Counted from the first letter of the stretch, positions 1 to 12,170 are shown. The stretch is 64,000 nucleotides of DNA from Cryptomeria japonica (GCF_030272615.1 NC_081407.1:372952998-373016997); one strand, 5' to 3'. Notes: a model not told the origin generated them from the sequence alone. Made by a program: numbers and translations.

Positions 1-1751
1 TTTAATAATATTGCCACATAAATTTGTATCCCTAATTAGTATTCTATATGAATCGCATTGTAAAATGATTGTTTTGTAATAATAATTGGCCGTGTGTGTA
101 TGTGTGCATAAATATGAATATTAATAGAATTTGAGAGTGTCAATTTCTTGATCATTTTAAATATAATTTTATTCATGAAATTTCTTTTTTTAATTTTATT
201 TTTCGTATTTTCTATTATCCATCTTAATTATTATTTTTTAAATTATGAATTGATGGACATAAATCAATGCTTAATTTAGGTGTGTTCTAACCTCTAAATA
301 AAGATTAAACCCTTACAAAAATTACATACCCACTTGCCTATTTTCTTTTGTGAAGATAAGTAAAAGTGAATTTTAAACTCTAAATACTTATTCAAGGTTC
401 ATCTTACCATTGTAGCCCAACTCTTCACACAACTTCTCCTCAAATAAATTGGTTTTTTTTGCATCTAACAAAGGCTACCTAATATCTATGATAAACTATG
501 TGATGAATCACTTTGAAAGTACTATGTAATCACTATTAATTACACTCTAACATTATTCATGGCATCTTTTGTGTTACTCATAAGTTGATGTTGTGGTAGT
601 ATGACTTAGTGTACGTTTTTTGGAATGTGGTTGACCTTACATTGTTGTTACATGAATGTCTTTTATTAACAAGTTATAAAGTGTTGTACCAAATAATTAA
701 ATCTGGCATGGTTAGAATCAATTAGTATTAGAGTGATTAATTTTTTTTTTCCCACTTAAGGTGTAATGATCAATAATTTCTTGAAATTCATAATGTATTG
801 AGGTTATTAGGGGATTCTTGAGACCCTAACCCAGGTACATAGGGTTAGGGAACTTGTAGAGTAGGTTAAAAGGTCATTTGGGGTTCATTTTTGAGGGTAG
901 GGGGGAACATATTGGCTGGGTTGGAGGGAAAGTGGAAGAATAATGGAGGGATGATACAACAAATTCACTCTCCTTGAGTGCTTGATTGTTGTGGGGTAAT
1001 AATTCTTTCTTTATCTCTCCATTTTTTGCAATAACCTAGAGGAAATATGTGTAAAGAGATTTCAAATTTTTGTGGGTTGTATGGATTGTTTGTGTTATAC
1101 CTAGTTATGAAAGGTGTTCCTTTTATTGACTGTAAGATAATATTACTACCTATGTGTGTCTTCCCTTGAACTAGAGATAGTCATAGGATATTCTAATGAT
1201 AAGTGTGGGTAAGAAGCCCATTGTGGGCTTCCATTGTATTGTTTGAGTTGATATGATTTCAAGTAACCCTCTTGGCTCAAGGGTTGGATAGGGCCTTGAA
1301 AGGGCTTGATTATTCCATTTTGTTGGGTGGATAGATTTTCACTTTACCATTTACTTATCATTAGTTGTAGGTTCAAACTAGTTATCTTCTAAGGTGAAGT
1401 TCTTTTTGACTAAAAGGAGTCTAGCCCTTCTACTAAGAGAAAACATAGGTAGAAGAGTAGATAGAAGATTTGTTCGAATAGAAATAATTAATATAATATT
1501 CAATATGGGGGAGAGGGGAAATAGTTGTATAGGATCCAATTGTTGTACACCCACTTATGCTTATAATATCCAATCTTGCTAAATATTCATACTACATATT
1601 GCAAATAAACAATTCACTTGTAAATAAAAAAAAAAGATGCTCGTCAAAATGTACCCATACTTAAACACATGAGAACCTATAAATGTTATATTAAAAATGC
1701 ATAAATACACTCATTAATAACTGAAATAAATAATTTTTTATTTCAAATAAA
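1..1751. other. unassigned AT-rich intergenic DNA
   Basis: No coding region is supported here; the longest frames are short and lack recognisable motifs. The part from about 780 to 1400 is less AT-rich and has the look of decayed LTR sequence, but no partner repeat or terminal signature was found. A perfect 8 bp hairpin with a 3 nt loop sits at 1213-1231 (GAAGCCCA / TGGGCTTC). Confidence 0.5.
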
Positions 1752-1864
1752 ATATCATAGCTATCTACTCTAAGTGTCATTTATAAAATAAAATGCTCAT
1801 TTAAACAAGTATTTTTGTTCTAGAATATCATAGATATCTACTCTAAGCGTCATTTATAAAATAA
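1752..1864. repeat. 40 bp local direct duplication
   Basis: A 40 bp block beginning atatcatag and ending tcatttataaaataa occurs at 1752-1791 and again at 1825-1864 with two mismatches, a period of 73 bp. The second copy runs into the ATAAG target site of the large LTR unit next to it, so the duplication is a feature of the insertion target. Confidence 0.85.
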
Positions 1865-3566
1865 GTGTAATGCCCCACCATAAACCCTTAAGGAAAAAAC
1901 ATCACAATCTATGCAACTAAGGGTGAAATAGTTTTTTTTTTTCTAAAAGAACAAGTGCTTGAATTAAACCATAGCACATCTAATAACACAGCGGAAGTCT
2001 AACTCCTGAATTTCCTAAGGGTTACCAACAAATATTACTTCATAAATTATATTAGCACCACGGGAAAACCTACTGTTCAGCTTTATAGGAAAATTAAACG
2101 TTTAAGATAAAACTTCCACAATGAAAGAATTCAAAGTACTCCAAAAAAATCATTTAATATATACAAAAGAATTAAGTAACTGAAATAGCATATATTACAA
2201 TGTTTCTTTTCTTTACAATATTCAAAAATACATGTTGTCAAAAAAAGTTACATCATGAGTTAAAATGTTACAAAATGTTAGTTACATAAAGTTTCAATTC
2301 AAGACCTCAAGTTTTCAATTGAACAATGGTTACGAACAAGAGCTGGTACATGAACCACGAACCAAGAACCTCAATGAAGTCCTTCCTTGCTTGAAGATAC
2401 ATTCCAGTACATCCGATGGGAAGTGACACTACCACCTGACCATGTGATTCCGAAAAGGAACCACCCCACCGTGCTGGAGATAGTAGATAACCCTCAAGCA
2501 AGCAAAATAAGACAAGTACGAAAGGACTACAAGACTCCACACACATCCATGTGACTCAACTCACAAAACACTAGTAACTCTAAGGAGAAAGTGTCATCAC
2601 ATGTCTTACGGTGGATACCATGGTACAGCCTCCATAGGTCCCGGCCCCCATCCTGGGTTATCCTGGTAACCTCTCCTGAACCTCCGATTCCAACTAAGTC
2701 TCATGCGGACCCTACCAATCCTTTCATGAAGACAAGGGGGTAAGTTTGCCATTCCAGGCCTTCTTGCTACATTATGAGCCCTATACTAGCACTCACCTAT
2801 GTGCGAGGCACATTATTTTATTTAACATTTATTCTACCCTCCCCTAATCATTTATTAGGTTATCACTTCCTTAACCAACTTCCGACAGGTTATCCTGTCA
2901 CCACTTCGGGCACGACCCCCGCTCGAAAGCCACTCTCTCTCTTAGGACACTATAGGATAGTTCTCTCTATGGAACTCTATGGCGACATAGACAACCATAC
3001 CTAATCCTGACATACCATAGGTGAAAGATACATAATTACTAACCTAAGGTTGACCATTTGGACCAACTCACAATGGCTCATTTCCTTAAGGTTATACATC
3101 TATATATCTAGCCAAAACATAGTAACATAGGGCATAATGACCACATACTCACTGTACGATAAAATTTGGACTTGACTGCAACCACCATTTAACAAGACAA
3201 TCTTACGTAATAACATCAAAACACATAAATAACTTGCAGAAGCATAAACATTGCCATTTGGTTGAGAAAAGAGATAATTTAACCTGAGACACTAAGGATA
3301 GTTTAGACGACATAAACTCAGAGTTTAATACCTTACAACATGATTAAGAGATCAATTACTCTCTGTTAACTATTATAGGGAAGCAACATTATATTATGGC
3401 AACCTTGATAATTTCCAAATTCCACTCAGACCATAATTTAGGACAAAATTAGATATATTTATTTCTTCATAAAATTCTTACAAGAAGACATAGTACATTT
3501 CTCAACTTATAATAGATAGAAAGATGTCTTTATTCCTTGACACTAGAAGGGATACAACTCGTTACA

Positions 3567-3962
3567 TCACTCTTCCAGAGAAGATGGAGAAGTGCACTCA
3601 TCAGACTCTATAGGATCTAAAGGAGTATAACCTTCAGATTCACTTTCACTCAGGGGAAAATACCCCACAGATTCATTATCGCTAAAGGGGGTATACCCGT
3701 CTGACGAGTCAGAACTTATAACTATCAGCCTTACTGGCAAGCATTCTAGCTCAGGCTCTTTTCCTTTTCCAACAGTAATTTCTTTTGTTGGACACTGAAT
3801 AGGATCTTCTCCTATCTCTTTTCTCTCTTTAGGAGCTGGGTTCACCTTAGTAGGGATGTCAACCAAGATAGGCTTGACAGGTGTTAGAGAATCTTTCTTG
3901 ACTTTCAGACTATGGGCATATCCAGCTACAGATTTTTGAGCTATCTGTTTGACACGCACCAT
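3567..3962 (-). CDS. unassigned 131-residue acidic repeat ORF inside the giant LTR
   Basis: The frame starts at ATG 3962 and stays open for 131 codons. The N-terminal half is basic and lysine-rich. The C-terminal half is acidic, with imperfect repeats around GYTPF, GYFPL and GYTPL separated by Ser/Asp/Glu runs. No family was recognised. Just upstream of the ATG the minus strand reads a pyrimidine-poor but canonical acceptor (gttacag/aa), and a possible donor (aaaag/gtcagg) lies near 4258. A leader intron between the TATA box and the ATG is therefore conceivable. Because the frame lies inside an LTR it may be a chance ORF, or an LTR-encoded product. Repeated residues and length suggest more than noise, but nothing proves translation. 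Confidence 0.3.
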   Translation of the reverse strand: MVRVKQIAQKSVAGYAHSLKVKKDSLTPVKPILVDIPTKVNPAPKERKEIGEDPIQCPTKEITVGKGKEPELECLPVRLIVISSDSSDGYTPFSDNESVGYFPLSESESEGYTPLDPIESDECTSPSSLEE

Positions 3963-4520
3963 TTCTGTAACACTTCAAACAATAAGCCATTACTTCCCAA
4001 ACTCTCCTAGAGAAATGTCTAATAAATTTTAATAACTAGGTTTTGAACGAAAACATAAAATTTCTTTTATATAATAGCTAGTGTGCAATATGTTCTAAAA
4101 CAAGATTCCACTACTATAGCTACAATGTAATTACTCTTAATATCCTAACTCAAACAATAAAAGATACTTCACTGTAACTATAACATAAGCAAGATCTTAA
4201 TCATTACTTATAACTAATACTTTGTAAATAATAATGAACCCAAACCCAAAGAAATTCCTGACCTTTTGCAAAGTTAACACGAATGCAAGACCTCAATGCC
4301 CTTCTATCGAATGATAGCGTGTCTTTCTTACGAACCTTATGTTCAATCTGCTTTCAAAACTCTATCACCAAAACCAACTCTCTTTGACTCTTCCTAAAAT
4401 TTTCTCTCTATCTCTCTATTTTACTCTATCTTTCTCCTCTATTCTAATTCTTTCCTCTCGAGTACACCATCCTTCCTTCGATGCAAAATGAATTCCCTTC
4501 CCACTTCCTTACTCCTCACC

Positions 4521-4530
4521 TCTATTTATA
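4521..4530 (-). promoter_or_regulatory. TATA box of the giant LTR
   Basis: Read on the minus strand the sequence is TATAAATAGA, a near-ideal plant TATA element. It lies about 1.8 kb downstream of the presumed LTR start, with pyrimidine/purine-rich leader-like sequence following. It would direct minus-strand transcription toward the acidic ORF at 3962-3567. Confidence 0.55.
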
Positions 4531-5016
4531 CTAGAATTACCCATGACTTCTCCTATGTCTAAGGCTTGGTTATGGAGTTTGATGAGGAGTCTTTTAATAG
4601 ATTACTTTCAGTTTCATCTTCACTTAATCTCCACTCTTCAGTTATATGCCAAAAATCGTGGTAGACTGATACAAAGGATGGAAGGGTCGACAAGTTACAA
4701 GCAACTGTCAAACACATAAGTGTTTGTCATGGGCGAGATAATAGTCCTCACTGCCAAGTCATCTTACTCTTATGTCACGTATGCCTCACATTAAACTTAC
4801 CACTTTGTGTCCCTTCCTACATAGTCGCTATTATCGCCATGAGGAGTTGGTTCAATACAAACTATTTTTACTATGCCTCCACCGCATTTACCAACGTGGA
4901 GTTTGGTTCCATCGCGAAGGAGGAGTGGCGGTTGAGTGTGTTGAATAGTGAGAGAGGTGTCGGCGTTTGCTGCAACGTGGAGAAGCTCATTAAAATGGGA
5001 GGAGGTGTATATAATG

Positions 5017-5092
5017 AAAGGGAGGAGGGTGGTCGGTGGTAATACCGACCCCTCCCTTTATTAAGGGGGTTGGTCGATATTACTATCGACCA
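5017..5092. repeat. two adjacent strong hairpins in the LTR upstream region
   Basis: Positions 5017-5059 form a stem of about 16 bp interrupted by a 5 nt bulge (AAAGGGAGG...GGTCGGT pairing with ACCGACC-CCTCCCTTT). Immediately after, 5071-5092 forms a perfect 8 bp stem with a 6 nt loop (TGGTCGAT / ATCGACCA). The two hairpins share the core GGTCG. They lie upstream of the TATA box on the minus strand, so they fall in the presumed U3. Confidence 0.7.
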
Positions 5093-6357
5093 CCATAATC
5101 GTTAGTTTATTTAAACTAAAAACTCGCCATTACCCTTTTTAAAATTTGTTTTATTTATTTTATTTCATTATTATATTTTTAATAATTAATTAATGACTTT
5201 AATTAATATAATTTTTAAAAAAAATATTAATCCTTCTTAGCAAATGATATTTATAAATATATATTTGGTTTCCAATATTTATAATTAATGCCTTTTCATA
5301 TATATATTCAAACAACTGAATTATATATATAACACGTTCGAAAAGTTTAATAAATATGATATATTTATAATTGTAATTATATACATACATATACAAAACC
5401 GAATAGTTCGAATTGACGATATTGTCTAATGATAGTTCATTCACTTAAGCATTATTTCAAATAACTACATATAATTGATAGTCGCCCCCGTATATATAAT
5501 ATATTTATATATACTCAAACGATCAAGTCGCAATTATCAAACTATCATGCATATGAAATTCATATATTTGTAAACACAACGTTCATTAATGAAATCACAT
5601 CTACTTATACCAAGATATTATCTCATCCTTTGTACACAACGTTAAGTTGCTAGATCACTTAACTCTTTTTTTTAAATATCAAACTACTTATCACTCATAT
5701 AGATGAAATAAACGTAACAATTATCAATAACATGCAATAATTAAAATCACTTAAACATGCAAATTGAGCAAACATCAAGCGACTTCTCATAAAGGAAAAC
5801 CAACCAAATATGAAGACCAAACAATCGACAAAATGACTAACTGACGACACTCACCCGAGTGTAACTGAATGAAAATAGGGTCAACTACTATCTCCTTTAC
5901 TTCCATCGGAAAATATAAGGCACGCTCAGACCTGTGTAGCCAGGAGGAGACGTTACCCCGTACCTACCTGGTACTTGTACCTGCAATATCCTGCATCACC
6001 GAACCACACATGCATATATACCATATATTAAACACGACATACACACCGATGAAGGAGAATCACGATGTTCCCTGTCTCACCGAAATGAGTGAAGGAAAAT
6101 CGTTCCCTTGCATCCAATACACTTGCAGATACACAACATACATTGCATAAATAAAGTAAAGTGTCAGTACATTGCAATAAACCATACTATGCCATAAATC
6201 ACAAGTACAGAAATAGTGTAAACAAATCATGCATCTCATATTCAGATTAAGCATGGAATAATGTCATATAAATCTGAATAATAATTCACGGTAATTTATC
6301 CACTGAAAATAACAAGAACAAAATATGAGTCCAAACGAGTAGGGGTACTACAATAAG

Positions 6358-7639
6358 ATTGCATGTACTTCTTTTTAAAGCTCAATGTTGAATCCTCATA
6401 GCTATGCTCTAGCCTTGCCCATCTAGTGCAAGGAGATGATATTTTATCTTCTCAAATTGATCTCATTCTAGATCGTCATTTTCTATCAAGTAGAATACCC
6501 AAAGGTTCAAAAATGAGAAGAAATTATGGATAAAATCTAGATCCTTTGAAGACTCCAATCACACCAACTGATAAGAAACATAAAATATTCACAATTCTTT
6601 AATTTCAAAATTAGTCTCATTTATTTTACTAATTAGATCACCATTATTTTCCTAACTACTATAACATACCATTTCGATTTCTTAATTAGTTTAGAATTTA
6701 CATCCTTAAAATTACATTTAAATTTTTTCATATTGTAAATTTAGAAGATTCTTTAAAATATTTTCTAAAAATGAACTAAAAAAACCAAAAAATATAGCAT
6801 AAGTTACGTACAAAGTGTTAAAAAGATAATAATCAAACTTAATAAATTCATAATTCATAATTTATTTTGTTAAATAAATAGAAATCAACTTTTGAAAGAA
6901 GAAAGCAGCCCATAGTGAGGCCTCAAAAAAATATTAGATACAACAATTATATGGTAGTATCTTCATTTGATATAATTTCAAATAGAAATTACAATTAGAC
7001 TTTTGGGATGATAAATAGAAAATACGCAGTGTCCACGATCGACACTGCTCGTTGCAAAAGGAAACGAAATGACTACCTAATCAATGTTTGCACTGACAGT
7101 TTACTTTTATTGTCTATTATTGTTCATGTCACAGTCTATTCTCCTATCAATTATTGTGCTCGCAGACCCACAAATAGCACTATGTAGAAATTAAATGAGA
7201 TGTTTCGAAGTCGATGAAATAGTACGAAAAGTGAAATGAAAATGCAAAGACAGAAAACAAAATAGAAAATGGATTACAAATATAAAAGATGAAGACAGTA
7301 AATATTTCTAAATAAAGTAATTCTTCATGATAAAGCAGATAAAGTAGCTACATTATTATTAAGATTCTTCCATAGACAGTTCAAATCAGGTTCAAATAAA
7401 AAGTAAACGTGATTTTTGCTAATGTCTGCTATGGCTGCATCCACCATGGCTGTTGAGGCGAAGCTCCATCAACACCTACTTAAATGGGCGATATCGTCCT
7501 TCACTTGGTATCTCCGAAATCATTCAGCTTGCTTGCTGTCTTTTAACAAGATGAGGGCTTTAACTAGTTTCATTCCATAAAAGTTCACGTAGGTAGTTTG
7601 TAATTGAATTGAGTCAAATCATGTAATTCTACTTTGCTT
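6358..7639. other. BURP gene upstream region, no other gene seen
   Basis: This is AT-rich DNA without supported genes until about 7400, where composition becomes more balanced toward the BURP gene. A hydrophobic 36-codon frame opens at ATG 7084 and resembles a signal peptide, but its link to the BURP gene would need an intron that cannot be demonstrated. I treat the stretch as promoter and intergenic. Confidence 0.45.
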
Positions 7640-8748
7640 ATGAATTTAGGTTGTTTGGAATTGACAGTTAGTAGCGGCTAGCGGAGCAGTGCAGTTGCAG
7701 GGTGAATGGGTATCTTCGTCTCCGAGTATAGCGTACAGGTATGAGAAGATGCCCACAACACCCATTCGACAGAGTCCGTGGGAGCTTATCTCACCTGATG
7801 ATGATGAGAATGTCCCAAAGCTGGAAGGACTGAAAATCAAAGGCAGAAGAGTCGGGGTGCCGTCTTTGATACGCTTGGTGCAGGAATCTCAAAGCACTCC
7901 CAAAACTCAGAACTGTTTCCCTTTCTTTTCCCATTCTTCCTCCCCTCCCGATGAAAACGGTCCTTTTTGGTACCGTTCTTACGCTGCAGATGAAATCCCT
8001 TTCCTTTACCGTTCTAACGCTGCAGATGAAATCCCTTTCATTTACGGTTCTAACGCTGCAGATGTGCAAATGCCAACACACTCATCGCAAAGCGCATTTC
8101 TGCTGGAGAAGGATTTGGTGAGCGGAACGAAAAAGTATCTAAGCTTTTACAAACACTCAGAAGATGTATTTCCTTCCACGCTCCATGGCAGATGAAATCC
8201 CTTTCTCCTCCGACAAGCTTTCTCTGGTGTTCAAGGAACTCAACACAGCCCCAGATTCCGTAACCGCTCTGGCTATGAACCAAACTTTACAAGCATCCGA
8301 AGCTCCTGGTGTGAAGGGCGAAACTAAGTACTGCGCAACATCGCTGAAGTCTATGATTGACTACATCACATCGAAGCTGGGAAGCAATCACGTAACCGTG
8401 CTGGCAACGAATGTTCCAAAGACTTCAAAATCCAAGGAGCAGGAATATACCATCATGGAAGTGAAATACGTGAGCGAAGGGGAGAAGCCAGTGTACGTCT
8501 GTCACAGTATAAAATATGCGTACGCAGTGTATTACTGCCACGATTTGCAAGGCACGAAGGTCGCAAGAGTTTGGGTGAAGGGCGAAGATGCAGGCAGCAC
8601 GGTGGAGCCGGTGACCATCTGTCACACAGACACCAGCAACTGGAATCCCAAACACATGGCATTTCAGGTGTTGAACGTGAAGCCTGGTGCTGCTACTATC
8701 TGCCATTTTATTCCCGAAAACAACTTTGTGTGGCTGGGAGCCAGCTAA
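7640..8748 (+). pseudogene. BURP-domain protein gene, broken by two frame changes
   Basis: BURP proteins are plant-specific, usually secreted, cell-wall or stress-related proteins (RD22, USP and PG1-beta types). The C-terminal domain is textbook: KYCATSLKSM followed by the CH ladder, with CH-X10-CH, then about 26 residues to the third CH and 25 to the fourth, ending FVWLGAS before the stop at 8746-8748. The domain opens with FLLEKDL near 8095. The N-terminal part holds TTPIRQSP and a three-copy 12-residue repeat. Two breaks are visible. Around 8160 the frame shifts between YKHSEDV and FLPRSMADEIPF, which belong together in this family. Near 7667 an extra base separates ATG 7640 and LGCLELT from VAASGA, the signal-peptide-like part. 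Met 7749 is an alternative start. The domain is otherwise well conserved, so a recent pseudogene or sequencing indels are both possible. Confidence 0.85.
7971..8069 (+). repeat. 36 bp in-frame tandem repeat in the BURP gene
   Basis: Units begin at 7971, 8007 and 8043 with an exact 36 bp period, coding for YRS-type segments containing AADEIPF. The 18-mer gcagatgaaatccctttc occurs in the first two units (7986-8003 and 8022-8039). It recurs unchanged at 8188-8205 inside the BURP domain, where it codes ADEIPF. The repeat therefore appears to be a copy of part of the gene's own domain. Confidence 0.85.
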
Positions 8749-9204
8749 GATCCACAGTACTCTGCTTCCTTGCTCTAATAAGTAATAAGTAATCTGCAGC
8801 ATAGTATGCAGTAGCAGGACAACTTATCTAGTTTGTTGTTGTGAGGAGCAGTAGCTCTCATCCTGTCATTTTGTTGTGTTATTACTATTGTCTGTACTAT
8901 GGTAACTATAAAAATATGAAATGTGAATTAAATTTTATATAACTTAATTCTAAAAGAAGGAAAAATAATTTTAATGTGAATAAAGAGCTCAATTACATTA
9001 ATTAACTTATTTATACCACTACATTAATGATCTTTTAACAACATACTTATTGAATGTTACCATAAATGACATAAATAAGATTTATTACATTAATCATATG
9101 CTATGGACTCACACAAATATTCAAGGTAGAAGATTAGAATCCTCTAGCTTGTAACCTTGAAAGAGATGTTATCATATGATTTAGAATCTATTAAAACTAT
9201 ACGT
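8749..9204. other. BURP gene 3' flank
   Basis: Several AATAAG/AATAA-like signals follow the BURP stop (for example around 8776-8790), consistent with a 3' UTR and polyadenylation. Beyond 8900 the DNA is AT-rich with nothing recognisable. Confidence 0.4.
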
Positions 9205-9569
9205 TAACAAAATATGAAAATTCTAACCCTCTAAAGTTTTGTAGTAAAAAATAAATAGGCTGTAATAGAAAACACTTAGAATTTTCAAGAAGTTCGAAGG
9301 AACACATTTTTCATCTAGATATTTGAGCTATTATAAACAAGATAACTTTAATGATCAGTTGCATAGTACTTCAATTATTTTATCACTAAATGATGTAATC
9401 TATATGTAATGATAATTATAAACACAAGCTCATAGTAGTAGATTGATAATTAGATGCACTATTAGAAATGCATAATCATAAAGTAGATTCAAATTTATCA
9501 AAATGATAATGAATCGACAACCTAACAATTTGAATAATAGAAAAATTAATATCCCTAGTTTAATTCACC
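9205..9569. repeat. left half of duplicated host segment (copy 1)
   Basis: This stretch aligns along its length with 18045-18600, for example the shared phrases attataaacaagataacttta, gataattagatgcacta/gataattggatgcacta, and atcaaaatga-aatgaat...caacctaacaat. It ends in TCACC at 9565-9569, directly against the copia LTR. Its continuation is found on the other side of the element at 17237. Confidence 0.85.
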
Positions 9570-9570
9570 T

Positions 9571-10522
9571 TGCCGTTGAATATTCAGGCAACTGAGAGGG
9601 GCGGTGAATCAGTTGTCAATAATTTTTTTCTTTAAGCTTTCATTCACAGATCTAGAACAACTAATAGATTTAATCAAAATAGATAAATCATGAAAGCATA
9701 TGCACATATAAGATCAGACATAGAGAACACTAAAATTTATGTAGAAAACCAAAGAAGGGAAAAACCATGAAGAATGCTAATTCTCAATATAGAAACATTG
9801 GTTAAGGTGATTTTTATGAATCATGGCTCATTGCCAAGATGCTCATTGCGGGTGGGCTCACTACCTAGAAAGGCTCATTGTTGAAGGGCTCACTACCCAT
9901 AAAAAGGCCCACTGTCAAAGAGAGAAAGATAAAAGAGAATCCACCACTAAAATATAGTCTTCTTTATTGGAACTGCTTCTGGTAGCAATCCACAACACAA
10001 AACTTACAGATCAAGTGGATTCTTTCAATCTCATATATTTTCAACACAAAAATCCATATCAACTCATCCAGATTACACTCCTACATATATTGTCTTCAAA
10101 AAAACATAATCCTCTTAGTCAGCCAAGCCAGAGGTCTAAAATAGGTCACCACTAAACATTCCAGTGGTGGGAAAGAATGAGAAGTGGACCATATCAAAAT
10201 GTTCCTCATCGAACACATCAACATGTTATATACATCACCAAAGCCGGACCTAAAACATTATCCACATGCTATACAATTGCCATTACACAACCTCAACAAT
10301 TGGACCATTTAAAGCCTCGACTATTGGATCAATCTGTACCCAAACATAGGACAAAGTAGCATCAACAACACATCTTTCTATAAGCCAAATTTTCTAGGAA
10401 ATCACCAAACAACCATCAACATCAAATACATACCTATCTTCCATTGCTACTCAATATACCACATCCAGACCTAATCCTAACTGCAGGATTTGACATTAAT
10501 GACAACATATAACATAATGCTA
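9571..10522 (-). repeat. 3' LTR of the copia element
   Basis: It aligns with 16348-17236: both carry gttgaatat near the inner or outer edge, followed by an AGTTGTCAATAA block, a gaaagcatatgcacat-type block, tctttcaatct, and a common end gacaacatataacataatgct. Length is about 0.95 kb. The start is best placed at TG 9571. Confidence 0.88.
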
Positions 10523-10540
10523 ATAATCTCCCCTTTTTCA
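10523..10540 (-). other. polypurine tract of the copia element
   Basis: On the minus strand this reads gaaaaaggggagattatt directly before the 3' LTR. It is the plus-strand primer site of LTR retrotransposons and confirms orientation. Confidence 0.75.
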
Positions 10541-11028
10541 TTGATGGCAACATCCACCAACAACATAAAAATCCACATATAAACATACTCTCTCTCTCCC
10601 CCTTTGACAACAATGACAAAGGAGGGGAAAAAATCTCTTTATGAAACTCACTCCTTCTCCCCCTAAGATGAAGCACCCACACATCTGTCCAGATAAAAAT
10701 ATGCAAGCTTCTCACTGGACCAATGCACATCAAAATGTACATTAGTTCAAACTAGAAAGGGGTAATTTACCCCTAGCTTCTGCCAAAGATACTCAAAAGT
10801 ATCCTTGCACAATTCCTTAGTAAAGATATCTACAATCTTCTCCTTTGTAGGTACATACTCAAGTGTGACTTCATTGTCCAACAATTTTTCCCTCAGAAAA
10901 TGTTACCGAATAGATACATTCTTTTTTCTAGAATGTTGTATTTGACTCTTTGAAATATTTATTGTAGTGGTATTATCAAACATGATGGAGATAAGGTCAT
11001 CAAACTTTACACCAATATCCTTCAAAGT

Positions 11029-12170
11029 CTACTTCATCCATAAGATCTGAGTGCAACATGAAGATGTTGCAATATATTCTTCTCCAGCTGTAGATAGAGA
11101 CACAGAGTCCTGTTTCTTGCTTGACCAACCAACCAACTGGGAGCCAAGAAAGAATGCTCCTCCACTAGTAATTTTTCTATCATCAACACTTCTGACCCAG
11201 TTTGCATCTGTATAAGCTCTTAGGGTAAAATATGAGTTCCTTGGATACCACAAACCAAATTCTTTTGTGCCTTTTAGATATCTAAATATCCTTTTTACTG
11301 CCACAACATGTGATTCTTTTGGTTCTTGCTAAAATCGGGCTGCCAGATAGACTACATACATGCTATCTAGTTTAGTATCAGTCAAATCTAATAGTCCTCC
11401 AATCATTGATATGTACTAACTTGCATCTACCTTAGGATATTTATCATCTTTGGTTAACTTTCATCTAGTGGTCATAGGTGTACACACCACTTTGGAATTC
11501 TCCAACCCAAAATTCTTCAACAACTCCTTAATGTACTTAAACTAAGAAATGAAAATTCCTTTATCATTTTGATTAACTTGCAAACTGAGGAAGAATTTAA
11601 CTCACTAATCATGGACATCTCAAATTATTTATGCATCTCGTTAGAAAATCTTCAACACATACCTTCATTTACTCCAAAGATTATGCCATCAACATATACT
11701 ACAACAATTAGAATTTTACCTGAATTAGTCTTGAAGTATAAATTATTTTTAACCAAATCTTTTTGAAATCCTTGATCAAACAGATACTTGTCCAGTCTTC
11801 TATACTAGGCTTTAGGGATTTGTTTCAGTCCATACAAAGCCTTCTTCAATCTGCAAACAATGTTTGGATCATCTTTCAACCTAAAACCTTTTGGTTGTTT
11901 AATATAAAATTCTTCTTTCAATTATCCATTCAAGAATGTTGATAATACATTCATCTGATAAACCTTGAAGTCCTTAAATGCTACAAATGCCAAGAACATC
12001 TGGATTGGCTTTGTAAACCAAACTTGTTTTGTTTCTTACAACCTTTCCATCTTCATCTAGCTTATTCTAGAATACCCACTTAGTTCCAATTACATTCTTG
12101 TTTTCTAGTCTGTTAACTAATTCCCATGTTTGAGTTTTCTCAATCTGATCTAGCTCTTCTTTCATTAAAA
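11029..12170 (-). pseudogene. copia reverse transcriptase and RNase H remnant
   Basis: The best preserved part, 11304-11029, reads RIFRYLKGT, then AYTDANW, GGAFFLGSQLVGWSSKKQ and LSTAGEEYIA. This is the linker and RNase H of copia polyproteins, where GWSSKKQ and STAE-type motifs are typical. Upstream to about 12170 the three frames show reverse-transcriptase phrases such as LMKEELDQIEK, TWELV and a degraded YVDD region, broken by many stops and shifts. It would have copied the element RNA to DNA and removed the RNA strand in cytoplasmic particles. No intact frame remains. Confidence 0.85.

Larger units (their letters stand above)
1866..6352 (-). mobile_element. solo giant LTR, probably Ty3/gypsy (4.49 kb)
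   Basis: The unit starts TGTAATGCCCC and ends GGGGTACTACA, so it has TG...CA ends that form a short imperfect inverted repeat, the terminal pattern of plant gypsy LTRs. It is bounded on both sides by the same 5 bp, ATAAG (1861-1865 and 6353-6357), as expected of a target-site duplication. No direct repeat of one end was seen at the other, and no integrase, reverse transcriptase or primer site was seen inside. A solo LTR left by LTR-LTR recombination fits best. A TATA box at 4521-4530 gives the minus orientation. Chromoviruses of the Tekay/Del type are known for LTRs of several kilobases, but family membership here is inferred from the termini alone. Confidence 0.72.

Noticed and set aside
7084-7194. 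Hydrophobic 36-codon frame as BURP signal-peptide exon
   Set aside because: Requires an unproven intron, and a closer in-line N-terminus exists at 7640 with a paralogous counterpart at 47342.
10434-10742. 102-codon minus-strand frame
   Set aside because: It spans the copia polypurine tract and LTR edge, so it is non-coding.
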